This document shows positions 39,501-46,200 of a stretch of DNA of 64,000 nucleotides, piece after piece. Each line of letters opens with the position of its first letter. Positions within the stretch are counted from its first letter, which is position 1. The translations under genes and the position numbers were made by a program. Under the pieces are notes generated by a model. The model made no database searches. It saw nothing but the letters and a program-made list of their open reading frames with translations, and had not been told where the DNA came from. Origin of the DNA: Gigantopelta aegis (taxonomy: Eukaryota > Mollusca > Gastropoda > Neomphalida > Peltospiridae); NCBI RefSeq assembly GCF_016097555.1, contig NC_054701.1, forward strand, positions 1,041,049 through 1,105,048. Direction: 5' to 3'.

Positions 39501-42500
39501 TTTCAGTTTAATCACAGACTCCTGTTTTTCAGGGACAGATTTAAAATACCAAAACATACAGGGTGTTCTAGTCATCAGATTATAATGTGAAGTTTGTTAC
39601 CTCACTGGTGTTCCACACATTATCACCGGGAGTAATCATTCAATTTTTTACATTTTTATTCTCAGCAATCTTAAACATTAGATGTATTTTACATTTTTAT
39701 TCTCAGCAATCTTAAACATTAGATGTATTTTACATTTTGTTATATCTTTGCAAGCTGAACCTGCTACTAAAATCAGGCTTCTAAGTAATTTCTTTACCTG
39801 TACAGAAGGAAGGAACGACCCGGAAAAGGAAAACTAAGAAAGATCCCAACCAGCCAAAGCGGCCACAGTCTGCCTACTTCCTGTGGCTGAACGAGAACCG
39901 CAGTAAGATCAAGGAAGACAACCCCGGCCTGGGGCTCATAGAGGTCGCTAAGAAGGCTGGTGAACTGTGGAAAAAGGTGGATGATAAAACGGTGAGTTGT
40001 AGTTGAGGGGCCACCCACAGTTATTGCCACTATGACAAAAATACAAACTACAGTGGGGGAGTGTGGGGGGTGGGGGCGAGCTTTGGAAAAAGGTGGACAA
40101 TAAAACAGTGAGGGCCAGTCACAGTTACACCACTATCACAAACTACACCGGGGGGGGGGGGGGGGGGGGGGGATCTGCAGAAAAAGGTGGACGATAAAAT
40201 GGTGAATTGTAATTGAGGGGCCAGTCACAGCTATCACCACTATCACAAGTATACAAACTGTACACTTGGGGGCAGGAGATAATCACATTGTAGGGAAGGG
40301 ATAATGACACTAGGGGGCAGGAGATAATCACATTGTAGGGAAGGGATAATGACACTAGGGGGCAGGAGATAATCACATTGTAGGGAAGGGATAATGACAC
40401 TAGGGGGCAGGAGATAATCACATTGTAGGGAAGGGATAATGACACTAGGGGGCAGGAGATAATCACATTGTAGGGAAGGGATAATGACACTAGGGGGCAG
40501 GAGATAATCACATTGTAGGGAAGGGATAATGACACTAGGGGGAAGGAGATAATCACATTGTAGGGAAGGGATAATGACACTAGGGGGCAGGAGATAATCA
40601 CATTGTAGGGAAGGGATAATGACACTAGGGAAGCGGTAATTGAAGTTAGTTTAGTAATTATCTTTAAGTAAGAGCGCTATGATGCCAAAGTGTTCAACTA
40701 ACCAACAGTGAAGCATGTGTTTGTGATTTACAGAAATGGGAGAAACTGGCGAATGAAGCGAGGAAGGAATACATGATAGCAATGGAGGAATACAAGAAAA
40801 ACAAGGGCAGCGAATCTCCACCGCCATCCAGGTCTGTAGGTCGACTAAACTCCACCCTGGTCTCTGTTGTAGATCCTCACCTTATATACCTGTGTATTAC
40901 ATCACACTAAACTCCACCCTTGTATGTGTTGTAGAACCTCTCCTTAAATATGTGTGTATCATATAGCATACTAAAATTCACCCTGGTCTGTGTTGTAGAA
41001 CCTCTCCTTACATACCTGTGTATTACATCACACACCAGAATTCACCCTGGTCTGTGTTGTAGAACCTCTCCTTGCATACCTGTGTATCAAGTCACACTAG
41101 AATTCACCCTGGTCTGTGTTGTAGAACCTCTCCTTACATACCTGTGTATCAAATCACACACTAGAATTCACCCTGGTCTGTTGTAGAACCTCTCCTTACA
41201 TACTTGTGTATTACATCACACACCAAAATTCACCCTGGTCTGTGTTGTAGAACCTCTCCTTACATACTTGTGTATTATATCACACTAGAATTCACCCTGG
41301 TCTGTTGTAAAACCTCTCCTTACATACCTGTGTATCAAGTCACACACCAGAATTCACCATGGTCTGTTGTAGAACACCTCCTTACATACCTGTGTATCAA
41401 GTCACACACTAGAATTCACCCTGGTCTGTTGTAGAACCTCTCCTTACATACCTGTGTATCAAGTCACACACCAGAATTCACCCTGGTCTGTTGTAGAACC
41501 TCTCCTTACATACCTGTGTATCAAGTCATACACTAGAATTCACCCTGGTCTGTTGTAGAACCTCTCCTTATATACCTGTGTATTACATCACACACCAGAA
41601 TTCACCCTGGTCTGTGTTGTAGAACCTCTCCTTACATACCTGTTTATCAAGTCACACACTAGAATTCACCCTGGTCTGTTGTAGAACCTCTCCTTACATA
41701 CCTGTGTATCAAGTCACACACTAAAATTCACACTGGTCTGTGTTGTAGAACCTCTCCTTACATACCTGTGTATTATATCACACTAGAATTCACCCTGGTC
41801 TGTTGTAGAACCTCTCCTTACATACCTGTGTATCAAGTCGCACACTAGAATTCACCCTGGTCTATGTTGTAGAACTTCTCCTTACATACTTGTGTATTAC
41901 ATCACACACCAGAATTCACCCTGGTCTGTGTTGTAGAACCTCTCCTTATATACCTGTGTATCAAGTCACACACCAGAATTCACCCTGGTCTGTTGTAGAA
42001 CCTCTCCTTACATACCTGTGTATCAAGTCACACACTAGAATTTACCCTGGTCTGTTGTAGACCCTCTACTTACATACCTGTGTATTATATCACACTAGAA
42101 TTCACCCTGGTCTGTTTTGTAGAACCTCTCCTTACATACCTGTGTATCAAGTCACACACTAGAATTCACCCTGGTCTGTGTTGTAGACCCTCTCCTTACA
42201 TACCTGTGTATTACATCACACTAGAATTCACCCTGGTCTGTGTTGTAGACCCTCTCCTTACATACTTGTGTATTATATCACACTAGAATTCACCCTGGTC
42301 TGTGTTGTAGACCCTCTCCTTACATACTTGTGTATTACATCACACTAGAATTCACCCTGGTCTGTATTGTAGAACCTCTACTTACATACCTGTGTATTAT
42401 ATCACACTAGAATTCACCCTGGTCTGTGTTGTAGACCCTCTCCTTACATACCTGTGTATTATATCACACACTAGAATTCACCCTGGTCTGTTATAGAACC

Positions 42501-45483
42501 TCTTCTTAAATACCTGTATATCAAGTCACACACTACAGTGTACCTAGGTGTGTATAATTGTAAGCATGAAAAGAAGGCTCTAAATCTTCTGAACGCCGAG
42601 AGTTGTGTAATTGTAAACATTGGTGGTAGCAGTAGATATTAGCGGTAGCAGTGGGAAATCACCACCTGCTAATGAACACTCATCAGTTGAGAAATAACAC
42701 TACGTCACTGTGAAATGTCCCAACTAGTATTGTTCTTACTACAGTAAACAAAAGAGCCCTAAGAAGAAAAGTCCGAAGAAATCGGCCAATGAAAGCACGA
42801 TCGGGAGCGGCGGTAACTTCAAGAGTAAAGAGTTCATCTCGAGCTCCGAGTCCTCGGATGAAGACAAACCACTGAAGAAGAAGTCGAAGAAGGAGAAGAA
42901 GGAGAAGAAGGAGGAGAAGAGGAAAGCTAAAGAGGAGAAAGAGAATGCTAGTGGCAGTGAAGACAATGCCGAGGTAAGAGCTGTTTACACGTGTAGCAGA
43001 CATTAGGGGGAGAAATAAACAAGCTTTGATAAATCTGTGACTAGCCCTCGGTCCCGGCTAGTCAATGCTTGTTCTGGGCTAGTGGAAATTATCAATGGCA
43101 TTGCTATAGTACATAGGACACCAGCCCTCAGGCCCGGCTAGTCAATGCTTGTTCTGGGCTAGTGGAAATTATCAGTTTGCTATAGTACATAGGGCACCAG
43201 CTAGTCAATGCTTGTTCTGGGCTAGTGGAAATTATCAGTGGCATTGCTATAGTGCATAGGGCACCAGCCCTCGGGCCCGGCTAGTCAATGCTTGTTTTGG
43301 GCTAGTGGAAATTATCAGTGGCATTGCTATAGTGCATAGGACACCAGCCCTCGGGGCCCGGCTAGTCAATGCTTGTTCTGGGCTAGTGGAAATTATCAGT
43401 GGCATTGCTATAGTGCATAGGGCACCAGCCCTCGGGCCCGGCTAGTCAATGCTTGTTCTGGGCTAGTGGAAATTATCAATGGCATTGCTATAGTACATAG
43501 CACCAGTCCTCGGGCCTGGCTATAATGTTTGTTCTGGGCTAGTGGAAATTATCAATGGCATTGCTATAGTACATAGGACACCAGCCCTCGGGCCCGGCTA
43601 GTCAATGCTTGTTCTGGCTATTGGAAATCAATGGCTTGTTAGTACATAGGACACCAGCCCTCGGGGCCGGCTAGTCAATGCTTGTTCTGAAGTGGAAATT
43701 ATCAATGGCATTGCTATAGTACATAGGACACCAGCCCACGGGCCCGGCTAGTCAATGTTTGTTCTGGGCTAGTGGAAATTATCAATGGCATTGCTATAGT
43801 ACATAGGACACCAGCCCTCGGGCCCGGCTAGTCAATGCTTGTTCTGGGCTAGTGGAAATTATCAATGGCATTGCTATAGTGCATAGGGCACCAGCTAGTC
43901 AATGCTTGTTCTGGGCTAGTGGAAATTATCAGTGGCATTGCTATAGTGCATAGGGCACCAGCCCTCGGGCCCGGCTAGTCAATGCTTGTTTTGGGCTAGT
44001 GGAAATTATCAGTGGCATTGCTATAGTGCATAGGACACCAGCCCTCGGGGCCCGGCTAGTCAATGCTTGTTCTGGGCTAGTGGAAATTATCAGTGGCATT
44101 GCTATAGTGCATAGGGCACCAGCCCTCGGGCCCGGCTAGTCAATGCTTGTTCTGGGCTAGTGGAAATTATCAATGGCATTGCTATAGTGCATAGGACACC
44201 AGCCCTCGGTCCCGGCTAGTCAATGCTTGTTCTGAGCTAGTGGAAATTATCAATGGCATTGCTATAGTACATAGGACACCAGCCCTCGGGCCCGGCTAGT
44301 CAATGCTTGTTCTGAGCTAGTGGAAATTATCAATGGCATTGCTATAGTACATAGGGCACCAGTCCTCGGGCCTGGCTAGTGAATGTTTGTTCTGGGCTAG
44401 TGGAAATTATCAATGGCATTGCTATAGTACATAGGACACCAGCCCTCGGGCCCGGCTAGTCAATGCTTGTTCTGAGCTAGTGGAAATTATCAATGGCATT
44501 GCTATAGTACATAGGACACCAGCCCTCGGGGCCGGCTAGTCAATGCTTGTTCTGAGCTAGTGGAAATTATCAATGGCATTGCTATAGTACATAGGACACC
44601 AGCCCACGGGCCCGGCTAGTCAATGTTTGTTCTGGGCTAGTGGAAATTATCAATGGCATTGCTATAGTACATAGGACACCAGTCCTCGGGCCCGGCTAGT
44701 CAATGCTTGTTCTGGGCTAGTGGAAATTATCAATGGCATTGCTATAGTGCATAGGGCACAGTAAGGACTAGTAACTTTCGCAAATATTTGTCAAACACTG
44801 AAATAAATGGAGAGCTTTGATGCTGAAGTAAGCAATAGAGATGCAGTGCGTGTACAGTTTATTAGTTCCCTACCGGTCCAACCGGAGGGGACTGTAGGTT
44901 TCATCTCCATCCTTCTGTGTGTATGTCCGTCCCACATATAGTTTTCCAGATGGGTTTTTTCACAATGCCTTGATAATGCTTTGAGATATCAAAGTGAAAT
45001 TTGGTGTATAGCTTTATCATGTACGTTTACAGATAAATGGTTTTCATGGCAATTTACCCATTTTTGTCAGAGTTAGGAACTTAGAAGATATGAAAAAAAA
45101 GTTTATACTTTTGTTTTGGGTATGCCTCGAGATATTAAGATGAAATTTTGTATATAGGTTTATCATGTACTGTTAGACATAAGTTTAACTTTCATGGCAA
45201 TTTAGTCATCTTTCACAGAGTTATGGCCCTTGACCTTAAGAGACAATCCTACATCTTTATATTGATCACCGGTTAGCAAATTCTGACAGTTCCATTTTAT
45301 GGGTAGAGGAAGAACTGCACTTATGTCAACACCAAATATGTAGATCTTCTTAAAAAACAAACTGTTTTCTGTATGACACATTGTTATAAATGCTGATTGT
45401 TTGTTTTCAAGGAGGCTGGAGGAGGAGGAAGTTCGCCGGCTGAATCAGACCACGAATCAGACGCGGGATCGGAATCTAACTGA
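12531..45483 (+). CDS. SSRP1: SSRP1, FACT complex subunit (17 coding exons, spliced)
   Basis: FACT subunit that with SPT16 binds and reorganises H2A-H2B in nucleosomes during transcription, replication and repair; nuclear. Coding exons: 12531-12584, 17618-17803, 20335-20440, 22422-22612, 26956-27050, 27641-27776, 28899-29002, 29898-30026, 32350-32571, 33208-33289, 33775-33901, 35795-35840, 39176-39377, 39806-39991, 40734-40831, 42745-42973, 45412-45483. All have AG/GT borders and compatible phases, giving 2265 nt (754 aa plus stop). In order: N-terminal PH domain that pairs with SPT16 (about 1-110), double-PH middle domain (about 180-435, with [17 protein letters not shown] and YPLERGF), acidic linker (440-560, [15 protein letters not shown]), one HMG box (about 572-647, [16 protein letters not shown]), and a charged Ser/Lys tail. 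Longer than human mainly in the linker and tail. Exon 1 is the least certain piece; exon 13 could end three bases earlier. Confidence 0.95.
12700..12826. mobile_element. MITE in SSRP1 intron 1
   Basis: Inverted ends: TTTGGG-AGAGTT-GACCCGTACCCC type sequence at 12700-12725 and its complement at about 12797-12826, with few mismatches. Confidence 0.65.
12827..14947. other. SSRP1 intron 1, AT-rich part
   Basis: No exon seen. Contains short trinucleotide microsatellites: (TTA)n near 14078-14105, (TAA/TAG)n near 14369-14405, and TTA/TTTA-rich sequence near 14758-14840. Confidence 0.6.
14948..15346 (+). mobile_element. tRNA-derived SINE, type 2 head, full length
   Basis: Head has an A box (TGGCGTCGTGGTTAGGCCA) and a near-perfect B box (GGGTTCGGATCCC). 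The body carries GATCCCTTGCTGCTAATCGG and ends in a TTTC-rich tail. A 10-bp target duplication TGTTCAGAAA flanks it (14938-14947 and 15347-15356), so this copy is complete and fairly young. Confidence 0.93.
15357..16210. other. SSRP1 intron 1, no exon seen
   Basis: AT-rich. GCCAGCCCTCGTTAGTGG near 15462 and GAGGGCCGGCTATATAC near 13968 look like opposite ends of an old element. Confidence 0.35.
16211..16775 (+). mobile_element. SINE, type 1 head, split by another SINE
   Basis: Starts GGGGGCAGGACGTAGCCCAG like the copy at 209 and ends GGTGATGTTAAACAAAACAAAC. It is interrupted after GTGGAAAAGCACATG by the - strand SINE at 16246-16519 and resumes with CCTGTCCCCATCGG. Confidence 0.88.
16246..16519 (-). 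mobile_element. Third SINE family, nested insertion
   Basis: On the - strand the head reads GCCTCGGTAGCACAGTGATT and has B box GGGTTCGCAGCCC, like the type 2 head, but the body is different. Flanked by the 12-bp duplication GAAAAGCACATG (16234-16245 and 16520-16531). Confidence 0.88.
17113..17487. mobile_element. MITE (GAGCTGGGC type) in intron 1
   Basis: Ends AGCTGGGC (17116-17123) and GCCCAGCT (17477-17484) are inverted, and the interior is full of ATACCGATA-type words in both senses. Resembles hAT-derived MITEs; the family is my inference. Confidence 0.55.
17618..17803 (+). CDS. SSRP1: SSRP1 coding exon 2
   Basis: Residues 19-80, first PH domain ([21 protein letters not shown]). Acceptor TTTGTAG, donor GTACGT. 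The last 20-odd exon bases and the donor are repeated downstream in a 113-bp array. Confidence 0.97.
17781..18545. repeat. Array of exon 2 end plus donor, 113-bp unit
   Basis: About seven copies. The first includes the real end of exon 2; later ones repeat GATACGACGGCTTTAAGGAA followed by ACTGTAAGT or CTAAGTTC and then intron sequence. Copies decay to the right. Confidence 0.93.
18716..18925. repeat. 53-bp tandem repeat, four copies
   Basis: Each unit carries the perfect 16-bp palindrome ACTATACTAGTATAGT and GTTACTGCAGTCA. Confidence 0.92.
19018..20262. repeat. 22-bp minisatellite with E-box in each unit
   Basis: About 55 copies of TTATAAAAGTAGACACCTGG(TA). The CACCTG core varies to CACGTG and CACATG, so nearly every unit holds a CANNTG E-box. 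Some units carry an extra TTA. Confidence 0.96.
20335..20440 (+). CDS. SSRP1: SSRP1 coding exon 3
   Basis: Residues 81-116, containing [16 protein letters not shown], the conserved Gly-Trp-Asn-Trp-Gly core of the first PH domain. Phase 1 donor GTTTGA is weak. The 3' 46 bases of the exon with the donor are present three times. Confidence 0.95.
20395..20652. repeat. Triplicated exon 3 end, 86-bp unit
   Basis: Three copies, starting at 20395, 20481 and 20567, each with the last 46 bases of exon 3 and about 40 bases of intron 3. The first is the real exon end. Confidence 0.95.
20899..21517. repeat. 31-bp minisatellite, 20 copies
   Basis: Very uniform units with AAACACTGATATCAACATG; variants differ mainly as TCAACATG or TCAGCATG, in blocks. 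TCAACATGTTGA within it is a perfect palindrome. Confidence 0.96.
21700..22421. repeat. Array of exon 4 acceptor-like units, about 67 bp
   Basis: About 11-12 units of CTCTTTCTTCAG, CTGTTGTTTTCAGTC, GAGACTCGCTGTG and GAGTATCTTTTGATGAT. The CTTTCTTCAG that ends the last unit is the real acceptor of exon 4. Confidence 0.94.
22422..22612 (+). CDS. SSRP1: SSRP1 coding exon 4
   Basis: Residues 116-179 with [19 protein letters not shown] and FHQNDDA, highly conserved in SSRP1/Pob3. Its acceptor is the last copy of a repeated CTTTCTTCAG; the donor GTGACT lies at the first base of another array. Confidence 0.97.
22613..23665. repeat. Compound array starting at the exon 4 donor
   Basis: About 11 units of 80-120 bp with TCAGGGTGGGGTATTG, TTAGCTTTCATGTTTATTAG and a variable number of 14-bp CACTTCATACATCA subrepeats. 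The first base of the array is the intron donor. Confidence 0.94.
23666..23880. mobile_element. MITE (TATAGTCC type) that seeds the next array
   Basis: Left end TTTATAGTCCTTCACACAGG, right end GGGCCGGACTATA, similar interior to the copy at 32753-32966 (GAATTTACTAC, TTGTTATTTCCAAAACA, AAATTATTTAC). Its right end continues straight into the 30-bp minisatellite. Confidence 0.7.
23866..26908. repeat. 3-kb minisatellite, 30-31-bp unit
   Basis: About 100 copies of GGGCCGGACTATAGGTTTCA plus TGTTGGAGGGT. Left copies read GGCTTCATGTTGCAGG and right copies GGTTTCATGTTGGAGG, a gradient along the array. Ends 48 bases before exon 5. Short open frames here are not genes. Confidence 0.97.
26956..27050 (+). 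CDS. SSRP1: SSRP1 coding exon 5
   Basis: Residues 180-211, [17 protein letters not shown] ... EVQCLTPR, the start of the middle domain. Donor GTCAGT. Confidence 0.97.
27051..27640. other. SSRP1 intron 5, no other gene
   Basis: Holds CTGGGGCCTAATTCACGAAA at 27120-27139, one end of the MITE family also seen at 35089-35201. Confidence 0.5.
27641..27776 (+). CDS. SSRP1: SSRP1 coding exon 6
   Basis: Residues 211-256, [11 protein letters not shown] through [15 protein letters not shown], the most conserved part of the family. Donor GTAAGT. Confidence 0.98.
28139..28528. repeat. 56-bp tandem repeat, seven copies
   Basis: Unit contains ACGATTTGAAACTTAATAGC and CATTTCTCTACCTGTACT; lies in intron 6. 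Confidence 0.95.
28899..29002 (+). CDS. SSRP1: SSRP1 coding exon 7
   Basis: Residues 257-291, [20 protein letters not shown]. Donor GTAAGT splits an Asp codon. Confidence 0.98.
29204..29733. mobile_element. MITE with triplicated left end (intron 7)
   Basis: Ends ACAGGGCTTCTAGA (29204) and TCTAGAAGCCGTG (29721) are inverted. The 87-bp left part, from GGGCTTCTAG to CCATGCCAGACA, is present three times (about 29207-29467). GGCTAGTGAAT-type words fill the interior. Confidence 0.75.
29898..30026 (+). CDS. SSRP1: SSRP1 coding exon 8
   Basis: Residues 291-334, linker between the two PH folds, ending in [12 protein letters not shown]. Donor GTATGT, followed within a few bases by a 1.8-kb array. Confidence 0.97.
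30027..31822. repeat. 1.8-kb minisatellite, 45-bp unit, from exon 8 donor
   Basis: About 40 copies of ACCTGACAGTATGATACT plus CTAATAGGTTTTAATATTAT. A variant with CATCACCAGTACGTTGATTG recurs every several hundred bases, a higher-order pattern. Because 45 is a multiple of three, long open frames exist on both strands; they are not genes. Confidence 0.97.
31823..32349. other. SSRP1 intron 8, right part
   Basis: AT-rich sequence, nothing more seen. Confidence 0.5.
32350..32571 (+). CDS. SSRP1: SSRP1 coding exon 9
   Basis: Residues 334-408, second PH fold ([30 protein letters not shown]). Donor GTAAGT. Confidence 0.98.
32753..32966. mobile_element. MITE (TATAGTCC type), intron 9
   Basis: Left end TTATAGTCCATCCCACAGG and right end GGATGGGACAGACTATAAG are inverted, with TA at the borders as in Tc1/mariner-type MITEs. 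Same family as 23666-23880. Confidence 0.75.
33208..33289 (+). CDS. SSRP1: SSRP1 coding exon 10
   Basis: Residues 408-435, [15 protein letters not shown], end of the second PH fold. Acceptor CTTTTAG, donor GTAAGT. Confidence 0.97.
33570..33774. repeat. Repeated exon 11 acceptor, about 65-bp unit
   Basis: Three upstream copies of TGTTTTCAGGATTACAT-like sequence with CAAATATGATGATACAACAA; the last ends at the real acceptor of exon 11, so the copies include the first six exon bases. Confidence 0.85.
33775..33901 (+). CDS. SSRP1: SSRP1 coding exon 11
   Basis: Residues 436-478, acidic region with [12 protein letters not shown], a family signature, then an Asp-rich run. Both borders sit in tandem arrays: the acceptor plus GATTAC upstream, and the exon's 3' third with its donor downstream. 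Confidence 0.96.
33845..35088. repeat. Array of exon 11 end plus donor
   Basis: About 15 units, most 65-75 bp, each with CAAAAACCGCCAGGACGAC, GACAGTGATAGTTCAGG or GTTAAGG and TATTTAGTCGTTTTAC. The first unit is the real exon 11 end; in later ones TTCAGGTATT has become TTAAGGTATT. Confidence 0.94.
35089..35201. mobile_element. MITE inserted in the exon 11 array
   Basis: Ends TGGGGCCTAATTCAC and GTGAATTAAGCCCAGG are inverted. It splits a repeat unit between GATAGTTC and GGTATTTAGT, so it arrived after the array had formed. Confidence 0.75.
35353..35506. repeat. 53-bp tandem repeat, three copies
   Basis: Unit has CATCTCGGCCCTTGTCACCA and CAGACATCTGT; intron 11. Confidence 0.9.
35795..35840 (+). 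CDS. SSRP1: SSRP1 coding exon 12 (46-nt microexon)
   Basis: Residues 478-493, [16 protein letters not shown], matching DESFNPGEEEEDVAEE of vertebrates. Acceptor TTTTACAG, donor GTAAGT. Confidence 0.95.
35930..36290 (+). repeat. Dispersed repeat copy (TTATTAGTCCC type)
   Basis: GTTTATTAGTCCCTACCGGT, GGGGACCATAGGTTTCATC, then two runs of CCTTGAGATATTGAGCTGAAA and TTACCCA. Second copy at 44853-45235. Family familiar from mollusc genomes; name not known to me. Confidence 0.65.
36662..37047 (-). mobile_element. SINE on - strand, split by a MITE
   Basis: On the - strand: GGCTGTGGTATGTGCTATCC to the TTAATAAATCAATGTGCTCT tail. A 170-bp MITE (36821-36990) sits inside it near the GATCTTTTATATGC site. 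Confidence 0.8.
36821..36990. mobile_element. MITE nested in a SINE
   Basis: Inverted 30-bp ends, CAGTGTTTCTGCCAGAAAG at the left and CTCTGGCAGAAACCCTG at the right, with about five mismatches; AT-rich interior. Confidence 0.8.
37048..37352 (+). mobile_element. SINE, type 1, + strand
   Basis: GGGGTGGAATATAGCCCTGT head, body GTGGGCCCACTGGGCTATTT and AGATCCCTTGCTACTAATTT, tail TTGTTAAACAAAACAAAC. Head-to-head with the preceding - strand SINE. Confidence 0.88.
37405..39090. repeat. 1.7-kb minisatellite, 43-bp unit (intron 12)
   Basis: About 39 copies of CAGACCTCTGAGCAAGACAT plus AAGAGTTTTTGTTTATTTGTC. Blocks of alike variants (TTCTATTG or TTTATTTG) alternate. Followed by a (CATT)n run before exon 13. 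Confidence 0.97.
39176..39377 (+). CDS. SSRP1: SSRP1 coding exon 13
   Basis: Residues 493-560, Ser/Asp-rich then Lys/Glu-rich disordered linker before the HMG box. Acceptor follows a (CATT)n run. The donor could be GTGGTG or, three bases later, GTGGGT; I chose the second. Confidence 0.88.
39642..39735. repeat. 42-bp direct repeat, two copies
   Basis: TTTACATTTTTATTCTCAGC with AATCTTAAACATTAGATG, twice; intron 13. Confidence 0.85.
39806..39991 (+). CDS. SSRP1: SSRP1 coding exon 14 (HMG box, first part)
   Basis: Residues 561-622: basic stretch then HMG helices 1 and 2 ([27 protein letters not shown]). Donor GTGAGT. The exon's last 20 or so bases and donor recur twice downstream. Confidence 0.98.
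39966..40262. repeat. Triplicated exon 14 end, roughly 110 bp unit
   Basis: Three copies of GGAAAAAGGTGGATGATAAA plus donor-like GGTGAGT (then CAGTGAGG, TGGTGAAT) and a GGGGCCACCCACAG block; a G-run near 40150 is in the second. The first is the real exon 14 end. Confidence 0.92.
40264..40632. repeat. 45-bp tandem repeat, eight copies
   Basis: GGGGGCAGGAGATAATCACA plus TTGTAGGGAAGGGATAATG. The units are almost identical, so the array is young. Its length, a multiple of three, explains a 160-codon open frame on the other strand. Confidence 0.96.
40734..40831 (+). CDS. SSRP1: SSRP1 coding exon 15 (HMG box, third helix)
   Basis: Residues 623-655, [23 protein letters not shown] helix 3. Donor GTCTGT, adjoining a 1.7-kb array. 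Confidence 0.97.
40835..42535. repeat. 1.7-kb array from the exon 15 donor, about 62 bp
   Basis: About 27 copies of TTCACCCTGGTCTGTTGTAG, AACCTCTCCTTACATACC and TGTGTATCAAGTCACACAC. CCATCCAGGTCTGT at the exon 15 border resembles the CACCCTGGTCTGT of each unit, so the array may have started there. Confidence 0.94.
42745..42973 (+). CDS. SSRP1: SSRP1 coding exon 16
   Basis: Residues 655-731, Lys/Ser-rich tail with [16 protein letters not shown], matching FKSKEFVSSDESS of vertebrates. Donor GTAAGA. Confidence 0.96.
43040..44762. repeat. 1.7-kb array, about 84-bp unit (intron 16)
   Basis: About 20 copies of CCCGGCTAGTCAATGCTTG, GGGCTAGTGGAAATTATCA and TGCTATAGTACATAGGACAC. GCTAGTGGAAAT-type words resemble the MITE at 29204-29733. 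A block of several units is duplicated within the array. Confidence 0.95.
44853..45235 (+). repeat. Dispersed repeat copy (TTATTAGTTCC type)
   Basis: GTTTATTAGTTCCCTACCGG, GGGGACTGTAGGTTTCATC, GAGATATCAAAGTGAAAT; same family as 35930-36290. Confidence 0.65.
45412..45483 (+). CDS. SSRP1: SSRP1 coding exon 17 and stop
   Basis: Residues 732-754, Gly-run then [16 protein letters not shown] and TGA; the vertebrate protein also ends in an acidic Ser/Asp run. Acceptor TTTTCAAG. Confidence 0.93.
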   Translation, partial: EAGGGGSSPAESDHESDAGSESN

Positions 45484-45760
45484 ACTGACAAATCTAGAAA
45501 CAGCTCACAAAACAGCTGTAATTGCACAGGTTTCGGAACTGTGAGACGTAACCTTTACTCAGACGTGGGATCGGAATCCAACTGGACTGACAACACAAGA
45601 ACTATCAGCAAACAACTGTTAACTACTCAATTCTGAAAGTTAAGATGTGATCTTTTTCTCAGACACACAGTCGGATTCTAACTGAACAGAAAAACTGTGA
45701 AATATGTGAAGAAAACTAAACTGCTATGTGATATAAGTGTTTTAAATAAGAAAAACTGAT
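45455..45760. repeat. Triplicated exon 17 end in SSRP1 3' UTR
   Basis: CAGACGCGGGATCGGAATCT (coding), CAGACGTGGGATCGGAATCC (about 45559) and CAGACACACAGTCGGATTCT (about 45659), each followed by AACTG and CTGA/CAGA, spaced about 100 bases. The stop codon lies in the first copy. Confidence 0.85.
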
Positions 45761-46200
45761 ATCACGACCTTCACTTGAGGAAGGGTTGAATTCTCATTGA
45801 ACTGGAAATGGAAACACCTTATAACAAAATATGGCATCATATTCTTCAGATGGTTGCAACTAGAGTTGTTGCATCCAAGGTTAGAAACCCGGGTCTCATA
45901 AAACATTCTTTCTATCATTTGTATTCAGCAACTATCTTACAAAAGTGAACTATGTGAATCCCATTCACTGTAGTTTGTAATGATCGCCCGGCTGTGCGTC
46001 ACTGCATCAATGTGGAATAGAATGTACCAATAGAATGTACCAGTAGATATAACATGAACTGTGACAATGGCCGGACATTGTTTTCACTTGGCCTGAAGAT
46101 GAGAAGATCTGTACACCACAACAGCTGATCAAGATTGTTGTTTTTGGGGGTTTTTGCTTTCCATGTGAGCAAGTTGTAAATAAATAATATTAATGTCTGT
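45484..46200 (+). other. SSRP1: SSRP1 3' UTR
   Basis: From the stop to just past AATAAA at 46179-46184, which is followed by TGTCTGTTGTTGTGGTC, a fitting GU-rich element. Start of the UTR is repeat-derived. Confidence 0.75.
46179..46184 (+). terminator. SSRP1: SSRP1 polyadenylation signal
   Basis: AATAAA about 700 bases after the stop, with a TG-rich stretch 10-30 bases downstream. Confidence 0.75.

Noticed and set aside
40143-40625. 160-codon open frame on the - strand
   Set aside because: Made by the 45-bp array in intron 14; antisense repeat without gene features.
42683-43003. Two - strand open frames of 75-106 codons
   Set aside because: Antisense of SSRP1 exon 16, whose Lys/Glu-rich codons read as Phe/Leu runs on the other strand.
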